Shown: positions 1 to 7,573, numbered from the stretch's first letter. The stretch: 12,992 bases of DNA from Anaerolineales bacterium UBA1429 (GCA_002329325.1 DCTX01000015.1:25232-38223), one strand, 5' to 3'. Notes: a model not told the origin generated them from the letters alone. Translations and numbers: made by a program.

Positions 1-216
1 GCGGCGCAGGTCGCCCTCCACCACATAGTCCTGAGCGATGACTTCGCGCAGCCGAGCAACCTCGGCCTCGGTCAGATCGCGTCCGCGGGTATCCGGGCTG
101 ATGTTGGTCTTGGCCAGAATAGCCTGGCTGCGCGTGAGCCCGATCCCATAGATATAGGTGAGCCCCACCTCGACGCGCTTCTCGTTTGGTATGTCAATTC
201 CTGCGATACGCGGCAT
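1..216 (-). CDS. rpsM: 30S ribosomal protein S13 (partial, C-terminus outside window)
   Basis: S13 is in the 30S head, pairs with S19 and contacts the P-site tRNA and L5. The first 72 codons are present. They begin MPRIAGIDIPNEKRVEVGLT and continue YIYGIGLTRSQAIL, the canonical S13 N-terminus, then DTRGRDLTEAEVARLREVI. AGGAGG lies close before the ATG. The reading frame is open to the window edge; rpsK, rpsD, rpoA and rplQ would be expected beyond it. Confidence 0.97.
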   Translation of the reverse strand, partial: MPRIAGIDIPNEKRVEVGLTYIYGIGLTRSQAILAKTNISPDTRGRDLTEAEVARLREVIAQDYVVEGDLRR

Positions 217-246
217 TTGAGATCCTCCTGGAATGCCCGTCTCTGC

Positions 247-271
247 GCTGCGCAGCCACTTGCCGCGCAGC
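247..271 (-). other. Possible stem-loop between rpmJ and rpsM
   Basis: GCTGCGC and GCGCAGC can form a 7-bp stem with an 11-base loop in the 68-base gap, about 13 bases after the rpmJ stop. An overlapping self-complementary stretch (GCTGCGCAGC) offers an alternative fold. No T-run follows. In some bacteria this point separates the spc and alpha operons, but I see no clear promoter. Confidence 0.3.
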
Positions 272-284
272 CACGATCCCCATA

Positions 285-398
285 CTAGCCCTGTCGCTGC
301 TTGTGGCGCGGGTTCTCACATATGATCCGCACAACACCACGGCGACGGATAATCTTGCACTTTTCACATCTCTTCTTGATCGAGGGCTTGACTTTCAT
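285..398 (-). CDS. rpmJ: 50S ribosomal protein L36, zinc type
   Basis: L36 is the smallest ribosomal protein and stabilises 23S rRNA. The minus strand gives a 37-residue protein beginning MKVKPSIKKRCEKCKIIRRR and ending with CENPRHKQRQG. Cys11, Cys14, Cys27 and His32 make the C-C-C-H zinc site. The ATG overlaps the map stop (ATGA), with GAGGAGG a few bases upstream inside map. In many bacteria infA lies between map and rpmJ; here it does not. Confidence 0.97.
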   Translation of the reverse strand: MKVKPSIKKRCEKCKIIRRRGVVRIICENPRHKQRQG

Positions 399-1177
399 CG
401 TGTTTCCTCCTCAGGTACCTCGTCTGTGACGCGTGTCAGTATCTCGGCGCCATCCTTGGTGACGGCCAGCGTATGCTCATAGTGCGCCGAGGGCGAGCCA
501 TCGGCGGTCACGACAGTCCAGCCATCATCCAGCACCCGGGTGGCATAGCCGCCCAGGGTCAGCATCGGCTCCAGGCAGAAGGTCAGCCCCTCTCGCAGCC
601 GCATGCCGACGTTGGCGGGCCCCCAGTTGCTGATGCGGGGCGGCTCGTGCATGGCGCGCCCGATGCCGTGCCCGCCATACTCTCGTACCACCTCAAAGCC
701 TGCCTCGCGGGCAGCGGCCTCGATGGCGTGAGAGACGTACCCCATCCGCCGCCCGGCAACCACGGCGGCGATGCCCGCCTCCAGCGCCTGGCGCGTGGCG
801 TCCATCAGCGCCCGCAGCTCGGGCGCGACCTCGCCCACGGCGATGGTGGTGGCCGCGTCGCCATGATAGTCATGCCAGATGGCGCCCACGTCAATGCTGA
901 CGATGTCGCCCTCTTGCAGCCGGCGCTGGCTGGGGATCCCGTGCACGATCTCCTCGTTCACCGAGGCGCAGATCGTTGCCGGATAACCCAAGTAGCCCTT
1001 GAACGAGGGGATACCCCCCAGATCGCGAATCATCGTCTCGGCGACGGCATCCAGCTCCAGAGTCGTCACACCGGGGGCCACGCGGAGCTCCATCTCGCGC
1101 AGCACCTGCGCGACTATGTTCCCTGCGCCCCTCATAGCGGCTAGCTCTCGCTCGGATCGTCGTGAGACGGTGCTCAT
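395..1177 (-). CDS. map: Methionine aminopeptidase, type I
   Basis: Map removes the initiator methionine from nascent proteins at the tunnel exit. The 260-residue protein carries all five metal ligands expected for the family: Asp96, Asp107, His170, Glu203 and Glu234, plus His79 in VNEEIVHGIP and His177. The N-terminus RSERELAAMRGAGNIV matches the usual start of the catalytic fold, with no extra zinc-finger domain. The upstream ribosome binding site is weak (AGGA about 12 bases away), so the start is slightly less certain. The TGA overlaps the rpmJ ATG. Confidence 0.97.
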   Translation of the reverse strand: MSTVSRRSERELAAMRGAGNIVAQVLREMELRVAPGVTTLELDAVAETMIRDLGGIPSFKGYLGYPATICASVNEEIVHGIPSQRRLQEGDIVSIDVGAIWHDYHGDAATTIAVGEVAPELRALMDATRQALEAGIAAVVAGRRMGYVSHAIEAAAREAGFEVVREYGGHGIGRAMHEPPRISNWGPANVGMRLREGLTFCLEPMLTLGGYATRVLDDGWTVVTADGSPSAHYEHTLAVTKDGAEILTRVTDEVPEEETR

Positions 1178-1207
1178 TATTCTACAGTTCCTGGGCGTTT
1201 ATGTCAA

Positions 1208-1864
1208 TTATGCCAGAAGGGGCTCGACCGCAGCCTTGATGGCCGCGCCGACGGCCGCAGGCGCCTGCTCCCCATCGATATCCACCAGCACGCCCCGCGC
1301 CCGATAGTACTCCTGGAGCGGAGCGGTCTGCTCCTGGTAGACGCGGATGCGGCGAGACTGGGTCTCGGGATTGTCGTCCTCGCGCTGAAAGAGCGCGCCG
1401 CCGCACTTGTCGCATACGCCCTGGACCTTCTCCGGGCTAAAGAGGCGGTGGTACATGGCCCCGCACTGGGTGCACGTCCAGCGACCGGCCAGGCGGGCCA
1501 GCAGCACGTCCTCGGCCACATCGATGTTCAGCACCACATTCACCCGGCGCCCCATGCCGGCCAGCAGCGCGTCGAGCGCCTCGGCCTGGGTCACGGTGCG
1601 CGGAAAGCCATCAAAGACGACGCCCTGGGCGCAATCGGCATGCCCGATCCGATCGGCCACCATGCCGATGGTGATCTCATCCGGCACCAGCTCGCCGCGG
1701 TCCATGTACACCTTGGCCTGCTTGCCCAGCGCAGTCTCCTGGGAGAGGTTGGCGCGAAAGAGATCCCCGCTGGAGACCCGGGGCAGCGGCAGCCACTGGG
1801 CCATCAGCTCTCCCTGGGTTCCTTTGCCGGCGCCGGGCCCTCCCAACAGGATAATGTCTACCAT
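1208..1864 (-). CDS. adk: Adenylate kinase with zinc-type LID
   Basis: Adenylate kinase interconverts ATP plus AMP and two ADP in the cytosol. The 218-residue length fits the long-LID form. Visible are the P-loop GGPGAGKGT (8-16), the AMP-site motif VSSGDLFR (30-37, Ser where Thr is usual), FDGFPR (84-89), and a LID with Cys131, Cys134, Cys151 and Cys154 (CTQC and CDKC), expected to bind structural zinc. It starts 5 bases after the secY stop, and GAGG at the end of secY serves as its ribosome binding site, implying coupling to secY. Confidence 0.98.
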   Translation of the reverse strand: MVDIILLGGPGAGKGTQGELMAQWLPLPRVSSGDLFRANLSQETALGKQAKVYMDRGELVPDEITIGMVADRIGHADCAQGVVFDGFPRTVTQAEALDALLAGMGRRVNVVLNIDVAEDVLLARLAGRWTCTQCGAMYHRLFSPEKVQGVCDKCGGALFQREDDNPETQSRRIRVYQEQTAPLQEYYRARGVLVDIDGEQAPAAVGAAIKAAVEPLLA

Positions 1865-1869
1865 GGCGT

Positions 1870-3174
1870 CTACCTCATCCTCCGAATAAAGCCCTCATAG
1901 TGCCGCATGAGCAACTGCGCTTCGAGCTGCTTCATCGTATCCAGCACGACGCCCACCACGATCAGCAGGCCGGTGCTGGTGAGGAGCATCTCGCTCTGCC
2001 CCACGAGCAACTGCACCAGGAAAGGCATGATGGCGATGATGCCCAGGAACAGCGCGCCCACCAGAGTGATGCGCCGCACGATGCCGTGCAAGTACTCGGC
2101 GGTGCGGGCCCCCGGCCGAATGCCGGGCACGAACCCACCCTGGCGCCGCAGCGTCTCTGGCAGGTCCTGCTGCTGGAAAATGACGTCGGTGTAAAAGTAG
2201 GTGAACCCCACCACCAACCCAAAGTACAGCAGCCAGTATACCGCGCCACCGGAGTCGAACACCGTCGAGACCACGTTGGCCATGCCACGCAGGAAGGTGA
2301 TGCTCGAGTTGGTAAAGTAGCTGGCGACGACGCCCGGCAGCATGATGATCGAGACGGCAAAGATCAACGGGATCATGCCGGCCGAGTTGACCTGCAACGG
2401 GATGTGCGTGCTCTGGCCGCCATAGATGCGGTTGCCGCGCACGCGCTTGGCATAGTGCACCGGGATGCGTCGCTGACCCTCGTGCACCAGCACGATCCCC
2501 ACCACGGTGACCGCCGTGATCAGGCCGAACACCACGATCAGGACGGGGTTGGTGACCCACATCTGCGCCAGCCGTTGGGGGATCCCCGAGATGATGCCGC
2601 CAAAGATGATGAGCGAGATACCGTTGCCGATGCCCTGCTCATCGATCAACTGACCCAGCCAGATCGCCAGCATGGTGCCCGCCGTAAGGGTGAGCAATGT
2701 GGCGATGGTGGGCAACACCGTACCGGCCTGAAAGCCAAAGTTGCTGATCACGGGGGTGCCCGCGCCGCCAGCCTGCGTCAGGAGCCAGGTCTGCCCAAAC
2801 CCATGAAGCGCCGCCAGCGGGATGGTCAGCAGCATGGTGTACTGGTTCATCTTCTCCCGGCCCGCCTCGCCCTCTTTGTTGAGCTGGTTGAGGCCCGGGA
2901 TGATGGGAGCCAGAAGCTGCAACACGATCTGGGCCGTGATGTAGGGGTACACCCCCATCGCCATCACGGAAAAGTTGGACATGGCGCCGCCCGAGAACAT
3001 ATCCAGCAGGCCCAGCAACTGGTTCTGCTGGAACACGAGCCGCAACGCTTCCAGATTCACTCCCGGGATGGGCACATGCGCCGCAAACCGGTAGATGACC
3101 AGGATGATCAGCGTGAAGATGATCTTTTTGCGCAGATCCGGCAGCTTGAATGCGTTAGAGACCGCTTGCAGCAT
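1870..3174 (-). CDS. secY: Protein translocase channel subunit SecY
   Basis: SecY forms the channel of the SecYEG translocon in the cytoplasmic membrane, exporting or inserting proteins driven by SecA or the ribosome. The 434-residue protein has about ten hydrophobic segments, roughly at 18-36, 69-90, 113-131, 149-174, 185-200, 211-231, 266-287, 311-332, 371-391 and 396-413. Family marks are MAMGVYPYITAQIVLQLL (71-88), the cytoplasmic loop RRIPVHYAKR (235-244) with QSTHIPLQVNSAGMIP, the GIRPG motif (351-355) and an ending with YEGFIRRMR. GGGAG lies 6 bases before the ATG. It ends 5 bases before adk. Confidence 0.98.
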   Translation of the reverse strand: MLQAVSNAFKLPDLRKKIIFTLIILVIYRFAAHVPIPGVNLEALRLVFQQNQLLGLLDMFSGGAMSNFSVMAMGVYPYITAQIVLQLLAPIIPGLNQLNKEGEAGREKMNQYTMLLTIPLAALHGFGQTWLLTQAGGAGTPVISNFGFQAGTVLPTIATLLTLTAGTMLAIWLGQLIDEQGIGNGISLIIFGGIISGIPQRLAQMWVTNPVLIVVFGLITAVTVVGIVLVHEGQRRIPVHYAKRVRGNRIYGGQSTHIPLQVNSAGMIPLIFAVSIIMLPGVVASYFTNSSITFLRGMANVVSTVFDSGGAVYWLLYFGLVVGFTYFYTDVIFQQQDLPETLRRQGGFVPGIRPGARTAEYLHGIVRRITLVGALFLGIIAIMPFLVQLLVGQSEMLLTSTGLLIVVGVVLDTMKQLEAQLLMRHYEGFIRRMR

Positions 3175-3220
3175 CGGTTACTCCCATTCGATCCGGTAGA
3201 CGCGGAAGGAACGCCAAACG

Positions 3221-3667
3221 TTAGCCCAGCTCCACGATGGCGCCGCCCGCCGCCTCGATCTTGGCGCGCGCAGCGTCCGAAAACTTGTCCGCCTGCACCG
3301 TCAGAGCGTGCGGCAGGTTGCCCTCACCCAAAATCTTGATCGGCTGGTCCAGCTTCTTGACCAGACCGGTCTCCAGCAAGAGCTCGGGGCCAACCACGGT
3401 TCCCTCGGGGAACAGCTCCAGGGCGCCCACGTTGACCACCGTGTACTCGACACGGTTGACGTTGCGAAAGCCCCGCTTGTAGGCCAGACGCCTGACGAGA
3501 GGCAACTGACCGCCTTCGAAGTAGAGCTTGCCGCCGCGCCCCGTGCGCGAGTTCTGACCCTTGGTGCCAAAGCCGGCCGTCTTGCCCTGACCGGCAGCGA
3601 TACCGCGCCCGCGACGCTTGCGCGGTCGCTTGGCGCCTTCTGGCTCGCGCAGATCGTGCAGCTTCAT
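3221..3667 (-). CDS. rplO: 50S ribosomal protein L15
   Basis: L15 is a late-assembling 50S protein with a long basic N-terminal tail. The 148-residue protein shows MKLHDLREPEGAKRPRKRRG, the glycine-rich stretch GIAAGQGKTAGFGTKGQNSR (22-41), then FEGGQLPLVRRLAYKRGF (50-67). The ATG overlaps the rpmD stop (ATGA), and GAGG lies 7 bases before it. A 46-base gap separates it from secY. Confidence 0.98.
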   Translation of the reverse strand: MKLHDLREPEGAKRPRKRRGRGIAAGQGKTAGFGTKGQNSRTGRGGKLYFEGGQLPLVRRLAYKRGFRNVNRVEYTVVNVGALELFPEGTVVGPELLLETGLVKKLDQPIKILGEGNLPHALTVQADKFSDAARAKIEAAGGAIVELG

Positions 3668-3844
3668 GATTCTACCTCTTCTACCTTCACCAGGTGTTGC
3701 ACCCGGTCTATCATCCCACGGATCGGCTGGGTATCGTTCTGCTCGACCACATCACCCAGGCGGTGCAGCCCTAGCGCACGAATGGTGCGCTTCTGCCGCA
3801 CGTTGTAGCCGATCGCGCTCTTGACATAGGTGATGCGCAATAGC

Positions 3845-3855
<11 letters not shown>
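3664..3855 (-). CDS. rpmD: 50S ribosomal protein L30
   Basis: L30 is a small 50S protein absent from some bacterial lineages. The 63-residue protein follows the family closely: KLLRITYVKSAIGYNVRQKR (4-23), then TIRALGLHRLG and the DTQPIRGMIDRVQHLVKVEE segment (41-60). It starts inside the end of rpsE (11-base overlap) with GGAGG about 10 bases before the ATG, and its TGA overlaps the rplO ATG. Confidence 0.97.
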
Positions 3856-4387
<532 letters not shown>

Positions 4388-4407
4388 AGAATCTCCCCTC
4401 GTCATCA

Positions 4408-4425
4408 CTGCCAACGGGGTGGCAG
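4408..4425 (-). other. Stem-loop before rpsE (second of a pair)
   Basis: CTGCCA and TGGCAG form a 6-bp stem around CCCCGT, ending about 20 bases before the rpsE start and 7 bases before its ribosome binding site. No T-run follows. Confidence 0.4.
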
Positions 4426-4426
4426 A

Positions 4427-4441
4427 TTGCCTGATTGGCAA
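4427..4441 (-). other. Stem-loop after the rplR stop (first of a pair)
   Basis: TTGCC and GGCAA pair around AATCA, 3 bases after the TAG stop. The stem is 5 bp. A second stem-loop follows one base later. Confidence 0.35.
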
Positions 4442-4444
4442 AGG

Positions 4445-4813
4445 CTAGAAATCGAGACCTGCCTCGCGCGCCGCATCGGCCAGCGCCTTGACGCGCCCAT
4501 GATACTGGTACCCGCCACGGTCGAACACCACGGCCTTGACGCCCACCGCCTGGGCCCGGTCGGCAATGGCGCGGCCAACCAGCTTGGCTGACTCGGTCTT
4601 GCTGAGGCCCTCACACTGGGCGGAAAGCTCGCCATCCAACGTCGAGGCGGAGGCCAGCGTATGTCCCACGCTATCGTCGATGACCTGAGCATAGATATGG
4701 CGCAGGCTGCGAAACACGTTGAGACGGGGACGCTCGCTGGTCCCTTCGACCTTCTTGCGCACGCGCTTGTGTCGGTGGACACGCGCCTCATGAGCTTGCT
4801 GTACTGTACTCAC
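4445..4813 (-). CDS. rplR: 50S ribosomal protein L18 (GTG start)
   Basis: L18 binds 5S rRNA with L5 and attaches it to the large subunit. It has 122 residues. The basic N-terminus RVHRHKRVRKKVEGTSERPR (11-30) leads into LNVFRSLRHIYAQVIDD (31-47), and VFDRGGYQYHGRVKALADAA is near 96-115. The start is GTG, overlapping the rplF stop as GTGA, with GGAGG 6 bases upstream inside rplF. This arrangement implies translational coupling. Confidence 0.97.
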   Translation of the reverse strand: MSTVQQAHEARVHRHKRVRKKVEGTSERPRLNVFRSLRHIYAQVIDDSVGHTLASASTLDGELSAQCEGLSKTESAKLVGRAIADRAQAVGVKAVVFDRGGYQYHGRVKALADAAREAGLDF

Positions 4814-5364
4814 CTGCCACCTCCAACCCTTCCGGCCTTACCCGCCTTGCGCCGGATGACCTCATCCTCATAAGCAATGCCCTTGCCCTGGTAGGGCTCT
4901 GGCTTGCGTACGGCCCGGATGCGGGCAGCGATCTCCCCCACCAGCTCTTTTTCGTTGCCGGAAACGGAGATGATCCGTCCGGTGCGGTCGACCTCGAACG
5001 AGATCCCCTCGGGGGCCTCGATGTGCACGGGGTGGCTGTAGCCCACCGAAAGCGTGAGCACATTCCCTTGCACTTCGCCGCGGAAGCCCACGCCATTGAT
5101 GACGAGCCGCTTGGTGAAGCCCTGGGTAACGCCGGTAACCATATTGGCCAACAAAGCACGCGTCAGGCCGTGCAGGGCCTTGTTCTGGTTCGAATCGTCG
5201 GGCCGCTTGACGATCACCTGGTGGCCCGTCAGTTCGACCTCCATGTTCGGGTGCACATCAAACGCCAACACACCACGGGGCCCTTCGACGGTAACCCGTT
5301 GTCCCTCAAGCCCAACCCGCACCTGCTCGGGCACAGGGATGGGCATCTTGCCAATCCTAGACAC
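4810..5364 (-). CDS. rplF: 50S ribosomal protein L6 (GTG start)
   Basis: L6 binds 23S rRNA near the sarcin-ricin loop and the factor-binding site. From the GTG at 5364 it has 184 residues and begins MSRIGKMPIPVPEQV, the usual L6 N-terminus. An in-frame ATG at 5388 would add eight residues (MADREVVI) but has no ribosome binding site of its own. Visible are KALHGLTRALLANMVTGVTQ (62-81) and the signature RKPEPYQGKGIAYEDE (153-168) followed by RRKAGKAG. The stop overlaps the rplR start by 4 bases (GTGA). Confidence 0.97.
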   Translation of the reverse strand: MSRIGKMPIPVPEQVRVGLEGQRVTVEGPRGVLAFDVHPNMEVELTGHQVIVKRPDDSNQNKALHGLTRALLANMVTGVTQGFTKRLVINGVGFRGEVQGNVLTLSVGYSHPVHIEAPEGISFEVDRTGRIISVSGNEKELVGEIAARIRAVRKPEPYQGKGIAYEDEVIRRKAGKAGRVGGGR

Positions 5365-5372
5365 GATAACTA

Positions 5373-5378
5373 CCTCCC
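5373..5378 (-). promoter_or_regulatory. Ribosome binding site deciding the rplF GTG start
   Basis: GGGAGG on the minus strand lies 8 bases before the GTG at 5362-5364. The same site lies inside the coding frame if the upstream ATG at 5388 were used, which argues for the GTG. Confidence 0.8.
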
Positions 5379-5381
5379 GAT

Positions 5382-5397
5382 CGGCCAAGCCAGGCCG
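5382..5397 (-). other. Stem-loop just after the rpsH stop
   Basis: CGGCC and GGCCG pair around TGGCTT, starting 3 bases after the TAA stop, just before the rplF ribosome binding site. The stem is 5 bp and there is no T-run. Confidence 0.35.
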
Positions 5398-5400
5398 GGT

Positions 5401-5799
5401 TTACCAGACCTCGCAGAGAACTTCGCCACCAACCCCAAGCCGACGCGCCTCTCTCCCCGCCAGCACTCCCTTGGAGGTCGAGAGGATCACCGTTCCCAGG
5501 CCGTAGCGAATCCAGGGGATATCGCCCTTTTGCGTATAGATACGGCACCCGGGCTTGCTGACGCGCCGGAGGCCCTGAATCAGCGGCTCCTGGTCGCGGG
5601 TGTACTTGAGGTAGACGCGCAGCATAGGGAATCGCCCGTCGCGGACGACGTCAAAGCGATCGACATAGCCCTCTTCCTGAAGCACCTGGGCTACAGCCTG
5701 CTTCAGCCGCGAGTGCGGAACAAGCACGTATCGGCGGCGCACCGCCTGGCCGTTGCGAATCCGCGTAAGCAGATCGGAAATGGGGTCGTTTACAGCCAT
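5401..5799 (-). CDS. rpsH: 30S ribosomal protein S8
   Basis: S8 is a primary 16S rRNA-binding protein and, in E. coli, the repressor of the spc operon, binding mRNA near the rplE start. The 132-residue length is normal. It begins MAVNDPISDLLTRIRNGQA and ends with the family signature STSKGVLAGREARRLGVGGE (107-126) followed by VLCEVW. A GAGGGAG ribosome binding site lies 9 bases before the ATG. I could not identify an S8 target near rplE by eye. Confidence 0.98.
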   Translation of the reverse strand: MAVNDPISDLLTRIRNGQAVRRRYVLVPHSRLKQAVAQVLQEEGYVDRFDVVRDGRFPMLRVYLKYTRDQEPLIQGLRRVSKPGCRIYTQKGDIPWIRYGLGTVILSTSKGVLAGREARRLGVGGEVLCEVW

Positions 5800-5893
5800 C
5801 TACAAACACTCCCTCTTGAACTCGATGGAACCGGCCACCGTATGCTTTGCCTGCCGAGGGCCGATAAGGTGCACCAAGCGGCAGCCGTCCAAC

Positions 5894-5910
5894 CACCGCC
5901 GCGGGCGGTG
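5894..5910 (-). other. Strong small hairpin directly after the rpsN stop
   Basis: CACCGCC and GGCGGTG form a 7-bp, mostly GC stem with a 3-base loop, starting at the base after the TAG stop. It opens the 111-base rpsN-rpsH gap, the longest in the window. The bases after it (GTTGGACGG) are not T-rich enough for a standard terminator. I see no gene in the rest of the gap, which ends in the rpsH ribosome binding site. Confidence 0.5.
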
Positions 5911-6093
5911 CTACCAGCTCGACTTGACGACGCCAGGGATCTTGCCTTCCATGGCGAGCTCTCGGAAACAGATGCGGCATAGATCGAACCGTCGCATATA
6001 GCCGCGCGGCCTGCCGCAGCGAGAGCAGCGATTGCGCACGCGCACTTGATACTTGCGACGCTTTTCCCGCTCGATCATTGACTTTTTCGCCAC
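5911..6093 (-). CDS. rpsN: 30S ribosomal protein S14, zinc type (GTG start)
   Basis: S14 sits in the 30S head near S3, S10 and S19. This is the short zinc-binding form (60 residues), with cysteines at 23, 26, 39 and 42 in CSRC and CRIC. The enterobacterial form is about 100 residues and lacks the cysteines. The ending GKIPGVVKSSW is typical. The start codon is GTG (GTG-GCG-AAA-AAG), with GGAG 7 bases upstream. Some bacteria carry a second, zinc-independent S14 elsewhere; none is in this window. Confidence 0.98.
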   Translation of the reverse strand: MAKKSMIEREKRRKYQVRVRNRCSRCGRPRGYMRRFDLCRICFRELAMEGKIPGVVKSSW

Positions 6094-6135
6094 GTTACCT
6101 CTCCAATTCTCTGCGCCTGGTGTTGCGTTCCGCTC

Positions 6136-6150
6136 GTTGCCCGGCGCAAC
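6136..6150 (-). other. Stem-loop starting in the rplE stop codon
   Basis: GTTGC and GCAAC pair around GCCGG. The first base of the stem is the G of the TAG stop. The stem is 5 bp and there is no T-run. Confidence 0.4.
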
Positions 6151-6713
6151 TAGGCCGCCGCGCGCGCCCGAGCGGCGACAAAGGGCATGCCCAAAAGCTC
6201 TAGCAGGCGCCTGGCTTCTTCGTCCGTCTCCGCCGAGGTGACGATGGTGATCGCCATGCCGCGGATCTTGTCGATCTCGTCGTAATCGACCTCGAGGAAC
6301 ACCAGTTGCTCGTTCAAGCCCAGCGTATAGTTGCCCCGCCCATCAAAAGCGGTGCGCGAAACGCCTCGAAAGTCGCGCTGACGAGGCAAGGCGATGTTCA
6401 TCAGGCGATCCAAAAAGGCGTACATGCGCTCGCCGCGCAGCGTCGCCTTGACGCCGATGGGGTTGCCCTCACGCAACTTGAAATTCGCAATGCTCTTGCG
6501 CGCCCGCGTGATGATCGGCTTCTGGCCCGTGATCTTCATCACATCGCGGCTGGCATTCTCCAGTGCGTTCGGGTTCTGCAACGCCTCACCCAGGCCCACG
6601 TTCAGGACTACCTTGAGCACGCGAGGCACTTGCATCGGGCTCGTGTAGCTGAACTCCTCCATCATCTGGGGGACGATCTCATCTCGGTACATCTGCTGTA
6701 GACTATGCATCAT
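6150..6713 (-). CDS. rplE: 50S ribosomal protein L5
   Basis: L5 binds 5S rRNA in the central protuberance and contacts the P-site tRNA and S13. The 187-residue protein has typical length. Visible are VPRVLKVVLNVGLGEA (29-44), the segment TGQKPIITRARKSIANFKLR (62-81) and FDGRGNYTLGLNEQLVFLEV (123-142). The last part usually reads FPE; here it is FLE. Two adjacent ATGs (6713 and 6710) are both possible, with GGGGAG 5 or 8 bases before them, so the start is uncertain by one codon. Confidence 0.97.
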   Translation of the reverse strand: MMHSLQQMYRDEIVPQMMEEFSYTSPMQVPRVLKVVLNVGLGEALQNPNALENASRDVMKITGQKPIITRARKSIANFKLREGNPIGVKATLRGERMYAFLDRLMNIALPRQRDFRGVSRTAFDGRGNYTLGLNEQLVFLEVDYDEIDKIRGMAITIVTSAETDEEARRLLELLGMPFVAARARAAA

Positions 6714-6743
6714 CCTGACTCCCCAAGCTTACGCGCCATGCTT

Positions 6744-6756
6744 GCGGCCCTGCCGC
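6744..6756 (-). other. Stem-loop just after the rplX stop
   Basis: GCGGC and GCCGC pair around AGG, one base after the TAG stop. The stem is 5 GC pairs and no T-run follows. Confidence 0.4.
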
Positions 6757-6757
6757 G

Positions 6758-7072
6758 CTAGTCAATCACCTCGTTGCACTTTTTACACACGCGCAGCTTG
6801 CCGCCATCCTCAGCGATGCGGTAGCCAACGCGCGTGGGTTGATCGCACTGCGGGCAGACCAGCATGACGTTTGAGACGTGCATCGGGGCTTCTAGCTCGA
6901 TGATGCCCGGCTCGGTGCGCAGATTGGCCGTGCGTCGCTGAGCCTTGCGCACGATCTTGGCGCCCGAGACGATCACCTGCTTGGTCCTGGGCATCGCCAC
7001 GCGCACGGTCCCCCGCACCCCTTTGTCGTTACCGCTGATCAACTCGACGGTATCCCCTGCTTTGATCTTCAT
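6758..7072 (-). CDS. rplX: 50S ribosomal protein L24 with four-cysteine C-terminus
   Basis: L24 is an early 50S assembly protein located at the tunnel exit. From the ATG at 7072 it has 104 residues. The KOW-type start is KIKAGDTVELISGNDKGVRG (2-21). The C-terminal part has CPQC (73-76) and CKKC (96-99), which could bind zinc; many non-enterobacterial L24 proteins keep such cysteines. An in-frame ATG at 7099 would add nine residues (MRLVIEELG), but GAGGAG lies 6 bases before the chosen start, and MKIK is the family N-terminus. Confidence 0.97.
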   Translation of the reverse strand: MKIKAGDTVELISGNDKGVRGTVRVAMPRTKQVIVSGAKIVRKAQRRTANLRTEPGIIELEAPMHVSNVMLVCPQCDQPTRVGYRIAEDGGKLRVCKKCNEVID

Positions 7073-7134
7073 TCCCAACTCCTCGATAACCAACCGCATC
7101 TACCGGGCGCAGAGGCCGCGGCCAGAGCGACGCG

Positions 7135-7503
7135 CTAGAGCACCTCGGGCGAGAGCGACACGATGCGCATAAAGCCGGCCTCTCGCAGTTCACGCCCCAC
7201 AGGACCAAAGATGCGTGTCCCGCGCGGGTTCTTTTCCGCATCCAGAATCACCGCCGCATTATCATCAAAGCGCACATACGAGCCATCGGGGCGCCCGTAC
7301 TCTTTGGCCGTCCGCACGATCACGGCCCGCACGACTTCCTTCTTCTTGACCGCGCTGCCCGGGGTAGCCTCTTTGACAGAGGCGATGATCACGTCCCCGA
7401 CCCCTGCGTACCGCCGGCGCGTGCCGCCGAGAACCTTGATGCACATGATCTCACGCGCACCGGTGTTGTCGGCCACCTTGAGCCTGGTGAATGGCTGAAT
7501 CAT
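7135..7503 (-). CDS. rplN: 50S ribosomal protein L14
   Basis: L14 is a universally conserved 50S protein that forms intersubunit bridge B8 with 16S rRNA and is the docking site for the silencing factor RsfS. The 122-residue length is the bacterial norm. Visible are the start MIQPFTRLKVADNTGAREIM, KKKEVVRAVIVRTAKEY (53-69), YVRFDDNAAVI (76-86) and the ending FGPVGRELREAGFMRIVSL. GGAG lies 9 bases before the ATG. It is the first gene of the spc part. Confidence 0.98.
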   Translation of the reverse strand: MIQPFTRLKVADNTGAREIMCIKVLGGTRRRYAGVGDVIIASVKEATPGSAVKKKEVVRAVIVRTAKEYGRPDGSYVRFDDNAAVILDAEKNPRGTRIFGPVGRELREAGFMRIVSLSPEVL

Positions 7504-7534
7504 TTCCCGCTACTCCACTCTGTTAGTCTATACG

Positions 7535-7555
7535 CCCCGGCGAGCCTGCCGGTGG
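7535..7555 (-). other. Stem-loop in the rpsQ-rplN gap
   Basis: CCGGC and GCCGG form a 5-bp stem with a 6-base loop, extended by two further CC/GG pairs past a bulged A. It lies 18 bases after the rpsQ stop in a 70-base gap. The palindrome CCCTAGGG sits between stop and stem. No T-run follows. Confidence 0.35.
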
Positions 7556-7573
7556 GGTGTTACCCTAGGGACC

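Noticed and set aside
186..482. A 98-codon open frame on the plus strand over rpmJ and the end of map
   Set aside because: It is opposite L36, whose zinc residues and overlap with map are clear, and it resembles no known protein.
1900..3339. A 479-codon open frame on the plus strand opposite secY and the end of rplO
   Set aside because: It is antisense to a clear SecY with full family motifs. The translation is rich in His, Gln, Asp and Arg with no recognisable domain, as expected from the reverse of GC-rich membrane-protein codons.
4388..4441. Longer rpsE starting at 4441 or 4405
   Set aside because: The extra residues are not S5-like and contain the hairpin and ribosome binding site that precede the ATG at 4387.
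5894..5910. The rpsN-rpsH hairpin as an intrinsic terminator
   Set aside because: No run of T follows on the minus strand, and termination here would cut off essential downstream genes lacking an obvious promoter.
5023..5982. A 319-codon open frame on the plus strand opposite rplF, rpsH and rpsN
   Set aside because: It runs across three well-supported genes and their gaps, has no family resemblance, and is explained by GC-rich codon structure.
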